In this document: positions 31,226 through 42,357 of the stretch, piece after piece | How positions within the stretch are numbered: position 1 is the first letter of the stretch | How the letters are laid out: each line of letters opens with the position of its first letter | Assembly: GCA_018241025.1 (NCBI GenBank) | Contig: JAFEEQ010000015.1 | Span: 248,001-312,000 of the forward strand | DNA from: Pseudomonadota bacterium | GTDB lineage: Bacteria > Pseudomonadota > Alphaproteobacteria > Micropepsales > Micropepsaceae | Direction of reading: 5' to 3' | DNA length: 64,000 bases | The notes under the pieces: generated by a model | Database searches by the model: none | Seen by the model: the letters and a program-made list of their open reading frames with translations, nothing else | What the model was told of the DNA's origin: nothing | Position numbers and translations under genes: made by a program

Positions 31226-31346
31226 ACCTCCCCATCGTGGGGAGGTCGGAGCGCGTCAGCGCTCCGGGTGGGGACGTCACCCGCCGCAACTGTTCACTCC
31301 CCCACCCGAAATGCTTCGCATTTCGACCTCCCCACGATGGGGAGGT
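31226..31346. repeat. 121-bp nested palindromic element in the ispG-prfA gap
   Basis: The ends are 21-bp exact inverted repeats of each other (31226-31246 and 31326-31346), and each copy is itself almost palindromic (ACCTCCCC..GGGGAGGT). Inside lie two further hairpins, CGGAGCGC-GTCA-GCGCTCCG (31247-31266) and CGAAATGC-TTC-GCATTTCG (31307-31325), then GGTGGGG (31267-31273) matching CCCCACC (31300-31306). The whole can fold into a multi-arm structure. It resembles REP/MITE-like dispersed palindromes. The right arm supplies GGGGAGGT, the only strong ribosome-binding sequence ahead of prfA. Confidence 0.85.
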
Positions 31347-31356
31347 AAAGGCACCC

Positions 31357-32432
<1,076 letters not shown>

Positions 32433-32436
<4 letters not shown>

Positions 32437-33224
32437 GCGATCCGCTCGCGGCCGCCGCCGAGCGCCTGCGGGCAGCCGGCGTCGAAAACCCGCGCCGCGA
32501 GGCGCGGCTCTTGTGGGATCTGGCCAATCATGAGGAGACCGGGTTCGCGCGCTATGTTCTGCGCCGCGGCGTGCGCGAGCCGTTCGCCTACCTCTCCGGC
32601 CATCGCGAGTTCTACGGTCTCGACTTCGCCGTCGGCCCGGGCTGCCTGATTCCACGACCGGATACCGAAACCCTGATCGAAACCGCGCTTCGCCTGCGTC
32701 CCGATCGTTCGGCCCGCCTGTCGATCATCGACCTCGGCACCGGCTCGGGCTGCCTGCTGGTCACGCTGCTCAGCCTTTATCCGAACGCCCATGGCGTCGG
32801 CATCGACGTGTCGCCGGAGGCGCTCGCCTGGGCGGCGCGCAACCTTGAAGCGCACAAACTTGCAGACCGCGCCAGCCTGATCGAGACGGGCTGGCCGGAA
32901 GAATCCAGCCCCGGCTTCGATCTCGTCATCTCCAATCCGCCCTACATACCCTCGGCCGACATCGCGGCGCTTGAACCCGAGGTCCGCGATTTCGAGCCCC
33001 GGGGTGCGCTAGATGGCGGTCCGGATGGCCTCGCCGTTTACCGTCTGTTGGCCCCCCGAGTCGTCCGAATGCTTGCGCCGGGAGGTCTCGCGCTGATCGA
33101 AATCGGCCAAGGGCAGGGTGCGGACACCTCCAGCATATTCTCAGAATACGGTCTTAGGCCGTTGGAAATTAACCATGATCTGGCCGGAGTCCCGCGCTGC
33201 CTTGCGCTGGCTGCGGCAAGCTGA
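32433..33224 (+). CDS. prmC: Release factor glutamine methyltransferase
   Basis: Methylates the GGQ glutamine of release factors. The 263-residue protein has an N-terminal helical domain with the [17 protein letters not shown] motif, SAM motif [14 protein letters not shown] and the substrate motif SNPPYIPS. The GTG start overlaps the prfA stop by 4 bp. The product acts on the neighbouring gene's product. Confidence 0.96.
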
Positions 33225-33478
33225 CCACGTACAGAAAACAGTTGGAAGTTGGAGGGCGACCCGCTAGTTTCCCGGCCAGTGGGGGACATGGGGACCCTGC
33301 CGGCCGGCGATCGATGGGATCGCTCGACGAACCGGAGCGGCCAACGCCGCGGGCCCCGTGCCAAGCGAAAGACGAGCCCTGCAAAGCTGCTCAAGCCGGA
33401 TTCGCGAGGCCTAAGGCCGTACATGCGCATCCATCGCGCGCAGCAATTGCGATGCTCGTCCTCTTATAGGGGCATAGA

Positions 33479-33901
33479 TTGAAACGTTCACGCAGAGGCG
33501 GTCGCAGGCCGCAGCACGCCGGTGGCGGCGGCAGCCATAACAACAATGGCGGCGGCAACGCGCACAATCCGAACCGGACGTTCGACTCGAACGGCCCGGA
33601 GGTGAAGATTCGCGGCTCCGCCACGAACATCTACGAGAAGTATCTCCAGCTCGCCCGCGACGCGAATTCCAGCGGCGACCGGGTGATGGCCGAGAACTAT
33701 CTCCAGCACGCCGAGCACTATTTCCGCATCATGGCGGCCCAGGCCCAGGCCCAGGCGCAATTTCAGCAGCAGCAGGCTGCCGCCCGCCAGGCCAATGGCC
33801 AGGGCGACCAGCCCGCCACGCCGCAGCCGCCCGGCCAAAGCACCCCCTCCTTCTCCCTCGCCGAAGGCGAAGAAGAAGGCGAGGAAGAAGCCGCCGAGTA
33901 A
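33479..33901 (+). CDS. DUF4167-containing protein, possibly RNA-binding
   Basis: A 140-residue protein with a basic, Gly/Asn/His-rich N-terminus (RRGGRRPQHAGGGG, SHNNNGGG) and the alphaproteobacterial DUF4167 core (IRGSATNIYEKYLQLARDANSSGDRVMAENYLQHAEHY, residues about 45-82, with NYLQHAEHYFR). A Gln/Ala-rich and then very acidic C-terminus follows. The start is TTG with AGGGG 6 bp upstream. It lies after prfA-prmC as in many alphaproteobacteria. The composition suggests a nucleic-acid-binding, partly disordered protein; this is inferred. The 254-bp gap before it shows no gene. Confidence 0.85.
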   Translation: MKRSRRGGRRPQHAGGGGSHNNNGGGNAHNPNRTFDSNGPEVKIRGSATNIYEKYLQLARDANSSGDRVMAENYLQHAEHYFRIMAAQAQAQAQFQQQQAAARQANGQGDQPATPQPPGQSTPSFSLAEGEEEGEEEAAE

Positions 33902-33919
33902 GCCTTACGGCCTCGCGAT

Positions 33920-34924
33920 TCAGACAAGCCCGTGTTCGGTCGACCAGGCGGCTTTGCCGTCCGGCCGGTAGAGTACCAGATTGCCGTCGTCCTGCATGAC
34001 CAGGCGCGACAGCGACATCGTGTTTTCGCCGGCATAGGTCTGCGCGTGCCAGACGGGCTTGTTGTGTTCGTCATAGACAACGACGTTGCCGTCGCTTTGC
34101 ACCCGGAATTCGCCACGCTCCGCCTTGTGATGCGTCTTGCTGCTCCACTTCGCATCTTCATCGGCTGGCATGTCGCGCTTGTAGACGACCGCATTGCCGT
34201 CAGGCTGGAAGACGAAGTTGTACTTGCCGTTGTCGGAGACAAGACAATCGCCGGGGCGCAAGGTTGCCGGTGCGAAGACCTGGCGGCCCAGACCGAGGCG
34301 AATGTAGCCGGAATCCCGGTCCTCCTTCATGATCGTTCCATACCGGGAGCGCTGTATCTCCTTGGTGCCGATGATCCATGAATAATCGCCGTTGGTGTTG
34401 AAGGTGACATGCGTGTTGAGATCGGCACTGCACAGAAACACGGTCACGTTTGAGGCACCGAACGCCGAACCGATCTTGGACGGACTGAGATAGGAAATCG
34501 GGTTCCACATATTTGTATCGAAGACTTCCTTGTACTCGGACGGAAGGATCTGAACCGCGTTCTTCTCGAGGAATTCGCGCGCACGCGCACGCATGATCTC
34601 GACGTCGCTTCCGGTGAGGTCGGCAATCTGGCCGAGCTTTTGCGCTTCCAGCAGGGCCTTCACGTTCTGACCGGCATCGTAGAGCGTCTTGAGCGTCGAC
34701 AGAACCTTGGCCGCCTGGAGAAGTGTCGCCAGGCCGCGGATGCTGTTGATGGTGTTGACGACCCAGGAGACGCCTCCCAGCGCCGAACCGATCTTGTATG
34801 CGGCGATCCCTGTCACGGGGATCGAAGCAAGATCTGCCCAGGTCCAGTCGGAGTTGGGCACAACGAGAACGTAGTAGGGTTGGTTGGATTTGTTCGCGAT
34901 ATGGATTTTGTGATCGACAGACAT
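33920..34924 (-). CDS. Bulb-type (GNA-like) lectin repeat protein
   Basis: The 334-residue protein ends in a beta-prism lectin region with three intact mannose-site motifs QxDxNxVxY: QPDGNAVVY (240-248), QSDGNVVVY (276-284) and QDDGNLVLY (311-319). Residues 1-210 are of unknown type: a beta start (KIHIANKSNQPYYVLVVPN), a helical, partly hydrophobic middle (35-130) and a second beta part (VTVFLCSADLNTHVTF). There is no signal peptide. The start at 34924 has GGAGGGG upstream. Such lectin domains occur in bacteriocins and secreted adhesins; the role here is unknown. Convergent with DUF4167. Confidence 0.85.
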   Translation of the reverse strand: MSVDHKIHIANKSNQPYYVLVVPNSDWTWADLASIPVTGIAAYKIGSALGGVSWVVNTINSIRGLATLLQAAKVLSTLKTLYDAGQNVKALLEAQKLGQIADLTGSDVEIMRARAREFLEKNAVQILPSEYKEVFDTNMWNPISYLSPSKIGSAFGASNVTVFLCSADLNTHVTFNTNGDYSWIIGTKEIQRSRYGTIMKEDRDSGYIRLGLGRQVFAPATLRPGDCLVSDNGKYNFVFQPDGNAVVYKRDMPADEDAKWSSKTHHKAERGEFRVQSDGNVVVYDEHNKPVWHAQTYAGENTMSLSRLVMQDDGNLVLYRPDGKAAWSTEHGLV

Positions 34925-35141
34925 AGTCCCCTCCAATGAGCCCGCCGCAGTTCGCACCATGCGGACATGCGCGGCGTGCGGGCGGACGCTAGGAGGCGGC
35001 TCGCGAGGGTGTCTGTTCGATTCTTTACAGTCTGGCCTCGATTGTCTTTGCCGGCGCCCGATCGCTTTTCGATACGTGCGCCGTGTAACGATTGTGCCGC
35101 GCGGACGAATGACTGGCAGCAGCCAGTGTCGCGAGGGTGGT

Positions 35142-35330
35142 ATGAAGACCGGACTTCTGATCGTCGGAATTGTTTTGTTCGTCTACGGTCTGCACTGGAT
35201 CGGGCAGGGCACCGGCTGGCTGCCCTGGCCCGCCGGTACGGTCATGGACTACAACATGGCCTTCACCTGGGCCGGCCTCGGATTGCTGGCGGCCGCAAGC
35301 GGCATGATCTGGTACTTCCGGCGCAGCTGA
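35142..35330 (+). CDS. Small two-helix membrane protein
   Basis: A 62-residue protein, MKTGLLIVGIVLFVYGLHWIG at the front, with two hydrophobic helices (about 3-22 and 38-57) joined by a Trp/Pro-rich loop (GWLPWPAG). GAGGG lies 5 bp before the ATG. It is a DUF3185-like or similar tiny inner-membrane protein; family and function are not certain. The next gene starts 16 bp downstream, so they may be cotranscribed. Confidence 0.68.
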   Translation: MKTGLLIVGIVLFVYGLHWIGQGTGWLPWPAGTVMDYNMAFTWAGLGLLAAASGMIWYFRRS

Positions 35331-35346
35331 CGCTACATTCGAGAAT

Positions 35347-35937
35347 ATGAAGCTTCCCGATGTCATCCTGCTGAACGGCACTTCCTCGTCCGGAAAATCC
35401 GCGGTCGCCGCCATGCTGCAGGCGCGGCTTTCATTCGTTCGCATGGGCATCGACGACTTCATCTGGGAGCGCGCACCGGCAAGCTGGTATGGCGCAGTGC
35501 GCGAATATCTGCGTGGGCCGCGCTCTTCAGATACACCCGTCGAACATGCTGGCGAGCCGGAAAAATTGTTCAGGGCTTTCCATCGCGCCGTGCGGGTTTG
35601 CGTTGCCGAAGGCATGGGCGTCGTGGTCGACGACGCCATCGTCACGCGCAAGTTGCTCGACGATTGGGTAGCGGCCCTGGAGGGTATCGACGTCTTCTTC
35701 GTCGGCGTGCATTGCGATGCCGAAGAGCTTGTCTTACGCGAATGGGCCCGCCGCGACCGCGCGCCGGGTACGGCGATGAGCGGTCTCAAGCACGTGCACG
35801 CTCACGCGAGTTACGATCTTGAGATCGACACGACGACAACGCCGAGTTCGGTACTTGCGGCTCAGATCGTTTCGGCAGCGCAAGCACGCAGCGGTCCCAC
35901 GGCCTTCGAACGGTTGCGATCCACCGCTCTCGGCTGA
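35347..35937 (+). CDS. Chloramphenicol phosphotransferase-like kinase
   Basis: A 196-residue P-loop protein with Walker A NGTSSSGKSAVA (about 10-21), MGIDDFIW and VVVDDAIV, and a plausible catalytic Asp in DDF. This matches the CPT family named after Streptomyces chloramphenicol 3-O-phosphotransferase. Many proteobacterial members lie outside any antibiotic cluster and have unknown substrates, so resistance is not implied. The frame continues to a normal stop. Confidence 0.8.
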   Translation: MKLPDVILLNGTSSSGKSAVAAMLQARLSFVRMGIDDFIWERAPASWYGAVREYLRGPRSSDTPVEHAGEPEKLFRAFHRAVRVCVAEGMGVVVDDAIVTRKLLDDWVAALEGIDVFFVGVHCDAEELVLREWARRDRAPGTAMSGLKHVHAHASYDLEIDTTTTPSSVLAAQIVSAAQARSGPTAFERLRSTALG

Positions 35938-36116
35938 AGGCGGCCGTGGAGTTGCCCCAAGTCACGATCCGCCCTAGAATTACAATCCCATCCCTCGAAG
36001 CCGGGTTGCCGGCAGAACAGGCAGTGCCATGAAGGTGCTCTCTCTCGCCTGATTCTTCCCGTCCGCAGGACGGTTGAAGAGCCGACGTCTGCTCCCGCAG
36101 GCGCGGTTCGGCATTT
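35938..36116 (-). other. Structured gene-free region with a minus-strand micro-ORF
   Basis: There is no normal gene here. Read on the minus strand it has several hairpins: CCGTCC-GCA-GGACGG (36059-36073), CAGGC...GCCTG around 36020-36050, and CCGG-CAAC-CCGG near 36001-36012. A GAGAGAGAG purine tract precedes an ATG at 36030 that opens a 16-residue frame (MALPVLPATRLRGMGL), ending at 35980. GGCGG and CCGCC complements lie at its far end. It could be a small RNA, an attenuator-like leader or the arm of a repeat. The evidence is structural only. Confidence 0.4.
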
Positions 36117-36265
36117 CTCCCACCTCACCATGGCCGGGCTTGACCCGGCCACCCAGTGCGCTCGCGTCTGCGGGTGCAAAGACTCGGCACTGCGTCGAGT
36201 CATCGGCGCGCGGTCGCGCGCCTGCCGGGTGGCCGCCTCAAGGGCGGCAATGGTGAAGGTGGGAG
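36117..36265. repeat. Second palindromic (MITE/REP-like) element, about 149 bp
   Basis: Imperfect terminal inverted repeats of about 38 bp (36117-36154 and 36227-36265): the left end starts CTCCCACCTCACCATGGC and the right end is close to its reverse complement, ending GGTGAAGGTGGGAG. Internal hairpins include GACTCG...CGAGTC (36181-36201) and GGCGCGCG-GT-CGCGCGCC near 36205-36222. The overall design parallels the 31226 element, but the sequence is different. No gene is inside. It lies in the 362-bp gap upstream of the MFS gene. Confidence 0.75.
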
Positions 36266-36299
36266 GCTTGAGCTTTACACATCTTCAAAGGAATTCCCC

Positions 36300-37589
36300 T
36301 TGTCCATGCTTCTCCCCACCACCGGCGCCCTTTGGCGTCATTCCGGTTTCATGCGGCTCTGGGCCGCCCAGACCGTTTCGTCCTTCGGTGCCCGCATCGC
36401 TCGCGAAGGTTTCGGCATTGCCGCGATCCTCACGATCGATGCGCAACCGGCTCAACTCGGCATTCTGGCAGCGCTCACCCTGGCGCCCGGCGTTGTGGTC
36501 GGCCTTTTCGCCGGCGGCTTCGTCGATCGGACGTCGCGCCGGCGGATCATGGTCGGGTCCGACCTGTTTCGCGCCGTAACCCTAGCAACCATTCCGCTTG
36601 CGGCCTGGATGCACTGGCTGGAGATCGAGCAGCTCTACGTCTGCGCTTTCCTGGTCGGCTGCGCGAACATCCTCTTCAACATCGCCGACCATGCCTTTCT
36701 TCCCTCGCTTGTGGCGCGCGGCGACCTCGTCGAAGGCAACACCAAGCTCGGGATTACCGAGTCGATTGCCGAGATCGGCGGCCCGGCGCTTGCGGGTCTT
36801 ATGTTCCAGTTCTTCACCGCGCCGTTCGCGATGCTGGGCACCGCGCTCACCTACGTACTGTCGGCCGGATTTCTCTTCTGTATCGGTGCCAAGGAGCGCG
36901 ATGGCGCCGAAGCGGCGCACAAGGAAAACTGGCTTTCGGATATCGGGGCAGGGTTCGGCGCGGTCCTTGGACAACCGCTCATCCGTCCGATCTTTTTTGT
37001 CGCCGTCCTGTCGCCGCTTTTCGGATCGTTCTTTGCCGCGCTCTACTCGATCTATTGCCTGAAGATCCTCGGCTTTACGCCGGCGGTTCTCGGCCTGACG
37101 ATCGCCATGGGCGGACTTGGCTCGCTGTTCGGCGCAGCGCTGTCATCGAGGCTATGCCGGATCTTTGGCGTCGGCCGCGCCATCGTTCTTTGTCTCGCGG
37201 TTTCGGCGCTCCTCGCCTTGCTCATACCGCTTGCCGGCGGGCCGTTCTGGCTCCGGGTCGCAATGATGATGACCACGCAGTTTGGCGGCGATGCCTTCGC
37301 CGTCGCGATGATGATTCCGATGACCAGCCTTCGTCAGTCGCTCTTCCCCGCGCGGCTGCTCGGCCGGACGGCCGCGGCATTCACCGTATCGGCCGGCGCG
37401 GTGGCGGTGATCGGCGCGCTCGTCGGCGGAGTGCTAGGCGACCGGATTGGCGTACGGCCCACGCTCTACATTGCGGCGGCCTTGTACTTTGCTACGCCTT
37501 TCATTGTCGCCTTCTCTCCGCTTCGTGAATTGCGCCAAGTTCCGTTTGAGAAGGACGCGGCTGACGTGGAGCCAATTGATTTTCATTGA
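36300..37589 (+). CDS. MFS transporter
   Basis: A major facilitator of about 429 residues with twelve predicted helices. The cytoplasmic loop FVDRTSRRRIMV after the second helix is the family's loop 2-3 signature, and GDRIGVRP is its counterpart near the C-terminus. It resembles MFS_3/enterobactin-exporter-like drug or siderophore exporters. The substrate is unknown. I favour the TTG at 36300 because AAAGGAA ends 6 bp before it; the ATG at 36306 is the alternative. The small gene at 37586 overlaps its stop. Confidence 0.88.
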   Translation: MSMLLPTTGALWRHSGFMRLWAAQTVSSFGARIAREGFGIAAILTIDAQPAQLGILAALTLAPGVVVGLFAGGFVDRTSRRRIMVGSDLFRAVTLATIPLAAWMHWLEIEQLYVCAFLVGCANILFNIADHAFLPSLVARGDLVEGNTKLGITESIAEIGGPALAGLMFQFFTAPFAMLGTALTYVLSAGFLFCIGAKERDGAEAAHKENWLSDIGAGFGAVLGQPLIRPIFFVAVLSPLFGSFFAALYSIYCLKILGFTPAVLGLTIAMGGLGSLFGAALSSRLCRIFGVGRAIVLCLAVSALLALLIPLAGGPFWLRVAMMMTTQFGGDAFAVAMMIPMTSLRQSLFPARLLGRTAAAFTVSAGAVAVIGALVGGVLGDRIGVRPTLYIAAALYFATPFIVAFSPLRELRQVPFEKDAADVEPIDFH

Positions 37590-37840
37590 TCGAGATCAAA
37601 TTGGAGCCGGCACATTCGCCGCACGCTGCGGTTATGTGGACCTCGGGGGCCATCCAGGAAATCGCCACCTGGATGCTGTTGCGTTTTGGCGAAAATGCGT
37701 TGATCGAGGTCCGGGAACGGGCCGCGCGGTTTCGTGCGCTGGGGGACAAAGCGGCCGTAGCCGACTGGCAGGCGGTCGAAGACGAAATCGTCCGCATAAT
37801 CAACGACCGTCCGCCCTATGGCGGCCTCAAAAGCCATTAG
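37586..37840 (+). CDS. Small hypothetical protein
   Basis: A mainly helical frame of up to 84 residues with SGAIQEIATWMLLRFGENAL and DWQAVEDEIVRI. The pattern resembles small alphaproteobacterial proteins of about 60-70 residues with a GE.A...R...L...GD...A..W core (DUF6961-like), but I cannot confirm this. The start is a TTG overlapping the MFS stop, or more likely the ATG at 37634, giving 68 residues. Neither has a clear ribosome-binding site. Confidence 0.55.
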   Translation: MIEIKLEPAHSPHAAVMWTSGAIQEIATWMLLRFGENALIEVRERAARFRALGDKAAVADWQAVEDEIVRIINDRPPYGGLKSH

Positions 37841-37845
37841 CGCCC

Positions 37846-37874
37846 CTTGAAGAGTACGGACCGGGAACCCACAT
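37846..37874 (+). promoter_or_regulatory. Candidate heat-shock (RpoH) promoter for clpB
   Basis: CTTGAAG, 15 bp, then CCCACAT: a good match to the heat-shock consensus (CTTGAA, about 13-17 bp, CCCCATnT). It lies about 100 bp before the clpB ATG. clpB is a classic RpoH target, so the position makes sense; no experiment is implied. Confidence 0.5.
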
Positions 37875-37976
37875 CAGCCCCGTGGAACGGCGCCCATCCG
37901 GGGCCGTATTCTAAATCCATGAGACTCGTCCGGGCGGCCCAGAGAGGGGGTCTGGGCAAGGGCTAGAGAGGCACAA

Positions 37977-40607
<2,631 letters not shown>

Positions 40608-40835
40608 CGGCGGCCCCTGCCGACTAGTGACTCCAGATTGCGAGCATGAGCGGAGCGGGTGAAGGCGCGATGTCTTCCCCCGCTTTCGCGTTCCAGAGAT
40701 GAATTATTTGTTATTTCAACGTTATACTGAATTAGTTGCTCAAATTGAGTAGTGAAGCGGTTGTCTAATCTTGGACTGGTTGTTCCTATTCCGCCTGCGC
40801 AAGTGTCGCGCTGAATTCAAACGGACGGGGGCTCC

Positions 40836-41303
40836 ATGTCGTCTTGCACAGCGCAAATTGTCAACAATTCTGGCCGGTCTCTAGACTCAGTCATGCTTTG
40901 GCATACAGCGGGCTCGCCGCCGCCGGACTATATCCAGCCGGGCAATGTGTCTGTCTCGGCCAAGAACCTGGCGCAGGGGCAGACCGTCGGCGGAACGGTC
41001 CAGCTGACCAGTTTTTCGCCGACTGACTATTGGACGCTTGGCGTTCTCTTCCATGGCGATGGCGAGGTCTACACCATGGTCGGTACGCTCGATGATCCCT
41101 ATGTCGAGTTCGAATGCTCGGACGGCACGACCATCACGTTCACAATTCCGGCCTACATGACCAACTCAGCCAATCAGGGCAGCGTGCTGATCGGTTACTC
41201 CGGCGGTGACAGCGGCAGCGGCCGGCTGTTCAACCAGACCTCGGTCATCATCAGCGGCGTCGGCGCGGCGGTCATCCACGTTCTATCCGACGAAATCGCC
41301 TGA
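40836..41303 (+). CDS. Small beta-sandwich-like protein of unknown function
   Basis: A 155-residue protein with no signal peptide. The N-terminal part (CTAQIVNNSGRSLDSVMLWHT, then APGQ-like LAQGQTVGGTVQL and SPTDYWTLGVLF) has the look of the PUD/UDD (up-regulated in daf-2) or aegerolysin-like beta-sandwich families, but this is memory-based and weak. A Gly/Ser-rich segment (GYSGGDSGSG) near the C-terminus is followed by a hydrophobic end. The 228-bp region before it is notably AT-rich (around 40690-40770) and holds only its likely promoter. Possibly acquired. Confidence 0.6.
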   Translation: MSSCTAQIVNNSGRSLDSVMLWHTAGSPPPDYIQPGNVSVSAKNLAQGQTVGGTVQLTSFSPTDYWTLGVLFHGDGEVYTMVGTLDDPYVEFECSDGTTITFTIPAYMTNSANQGSVLIGYSGGDSGSGRLFNQTSVIISGVGAAVIHVLSDEIA

Positions 41304-41316
41304 GCGTTCCGCTTCG

Positions 41317-41340
41317 TTCCCCGGGGCCATCTCCGGGGGA
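41317..41340. terminator. Hairpin between convergent genes, possible terminator
   Basis: GTTCCCCGG and CCGGGGGAC can form a stem of about 8-9 bp with a loop of about 8 bases, placed between two convergent stops. No T-run follows on either strand, so intrinsic termination is uncertain. Confidence 0.35.
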
Positions 41341-41345
41341 CGGGC

Positions 41346-42296
41346 TTACCTGCAGCCGTTCCACAGCCACTCCAGCGCACCAGGCAGTGTCTGCTCGAGA
41401 ACGCGCGGATCGACATGCCGCGCGCCCCTCGAGAACACGAAGCGATAGTCATACCCTTTCGCCTTCAGCACCGCCGCCATGCGCCGGTTGGCCAGCGGCC
41501 AGTTGTGCCAGCTCTCTTCCGGATCGTCGTGATGCAGGTCCTTCTCGCCGACCTCCATCCAGATCCGGATCGGCTTCTTCTCGGCATTGGGGATGATCGT
41601 CGCGTGATACTCCCACGCCCCGCGCGGACACTCCGGGTTCTGCGGCGATTGCTGGTTTACGTAAGTGCCCGAATAGGACAGCACGCGCCGGTAGCGCTCG
41701 GGATGGAACCACGCCATCGTGAAGGCGCAGGCCGCGCCCGAGCTCGCCCCCATCGCCGCGCGCCGGTCGGGATCGTCGCTCAGCGTGATGCAGCATTCGG
41801 CCTCGACCCGCGGCAGCACCACCGCCTCGACGAAATCGCAGTAGCGTCCCGAAAGTGTGTCGTATTCGAGCCCGCGCTGGCTGCCCTGCGCATCGCCGCT
41901 GCCGTTGTCGATGAAGATCGCCACGATCGCCGGAATGCGTCCGGTCGCGATCAGGTTGTCGAGCACCACCGGCATTGGCCGCATATAGCCATAGCCGTCC
42001 TGCACCACCATGAACGGCGCCTTCGCCGTCACGCCATCGGGGACATAGACCCAGACGGTGCGATTGTAAGGGTAGGGCTCCGACTGTTCGTGCTCGGCCG
42101 CGGCGATGCGGTTGCCCCAGGCATCGCGCCGCTGCGTGACCGCGTTCTCGAGCCGCCGGATGCCGGGATAGAATTTGCTCTCGCGCGACGACAGCACGAA
42201 GGAATGCATCCGTCCTGCCGGAACACCCGGATGGAACTGGAATTCCGGCGCCCGGACATAGTCCGGGCCGATCTCGATCTCGCTTTGGTCCGCCAT
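41346..42296 (-). CDS. Esterase, PF00756-type alpha/beta hydrolase
   Basis: The 316-residue protein has the enterochelin-esterase/esterase D-like fold: RTVWVYVPDGV, MVVQDGYGYM, IFIDNGSGDA, and the nucleophile motif GASSGAACAF with the catalytic Ser. A likely Asp lies near GEKDLHHDD and the His in RGARHVDP. It has no signal peptide, so it is cytoplasmic. The substrate is unknown; siderophore-ester hydrolysis is one option but no siderophore genes are adjacent. GGGAGGAAGACG precedes the ATG. Confidence 0.87.
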   Translation of the reverse strand: MADQSEIEIGPDYVRAPEFQFHPGVPAGRMHSFVLSSRESKFYPGIRRLENAVTQRRDAWGNRIAAAEHEQSEPYPYNRTVWVYVPDGVTAKAPFMVVQDGYGYMRPMPVVLDNLIATGRIPAIVAIFIDNGSGDAQGSQRGLEYDTLSGRYCDFVEAVVLPRVEAECCITLSDDPDRRAAMGASSGAACAFTMAWFHPERYRRVLSYSGTYVNQQSPQNPECPRGAWEYHATIIPNAEKKPIRIWMEVGEKDLHHDDPEESWHNWPLANRRMAAVLKAKGYDYRFVFSRGARHVDPRVLEQTLPGALEWLWNGCR

Positions 42297-42357
42297 CGTC
42301 TTCCTCCCGCGCCGTTACGCGAAAGTGGAAGATCGCGGCGCGCCCGGCAAGCCGGCG

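Noticed and set aside
33242..33482. Two overlapping plus-strand frames of about 75 codons before the DUF4167 gene
   Set aside because: Arg/Pro-rich composition, and no conserved sequence. The AGGGG in this stretch serves the DUF4167 start instead.
35347..35937. Chloramphenicol resistance gene
   Set aside because: The fold matches the CPT family, but most members outside Streptomyces have no shown resistance function and there is no resistance context.
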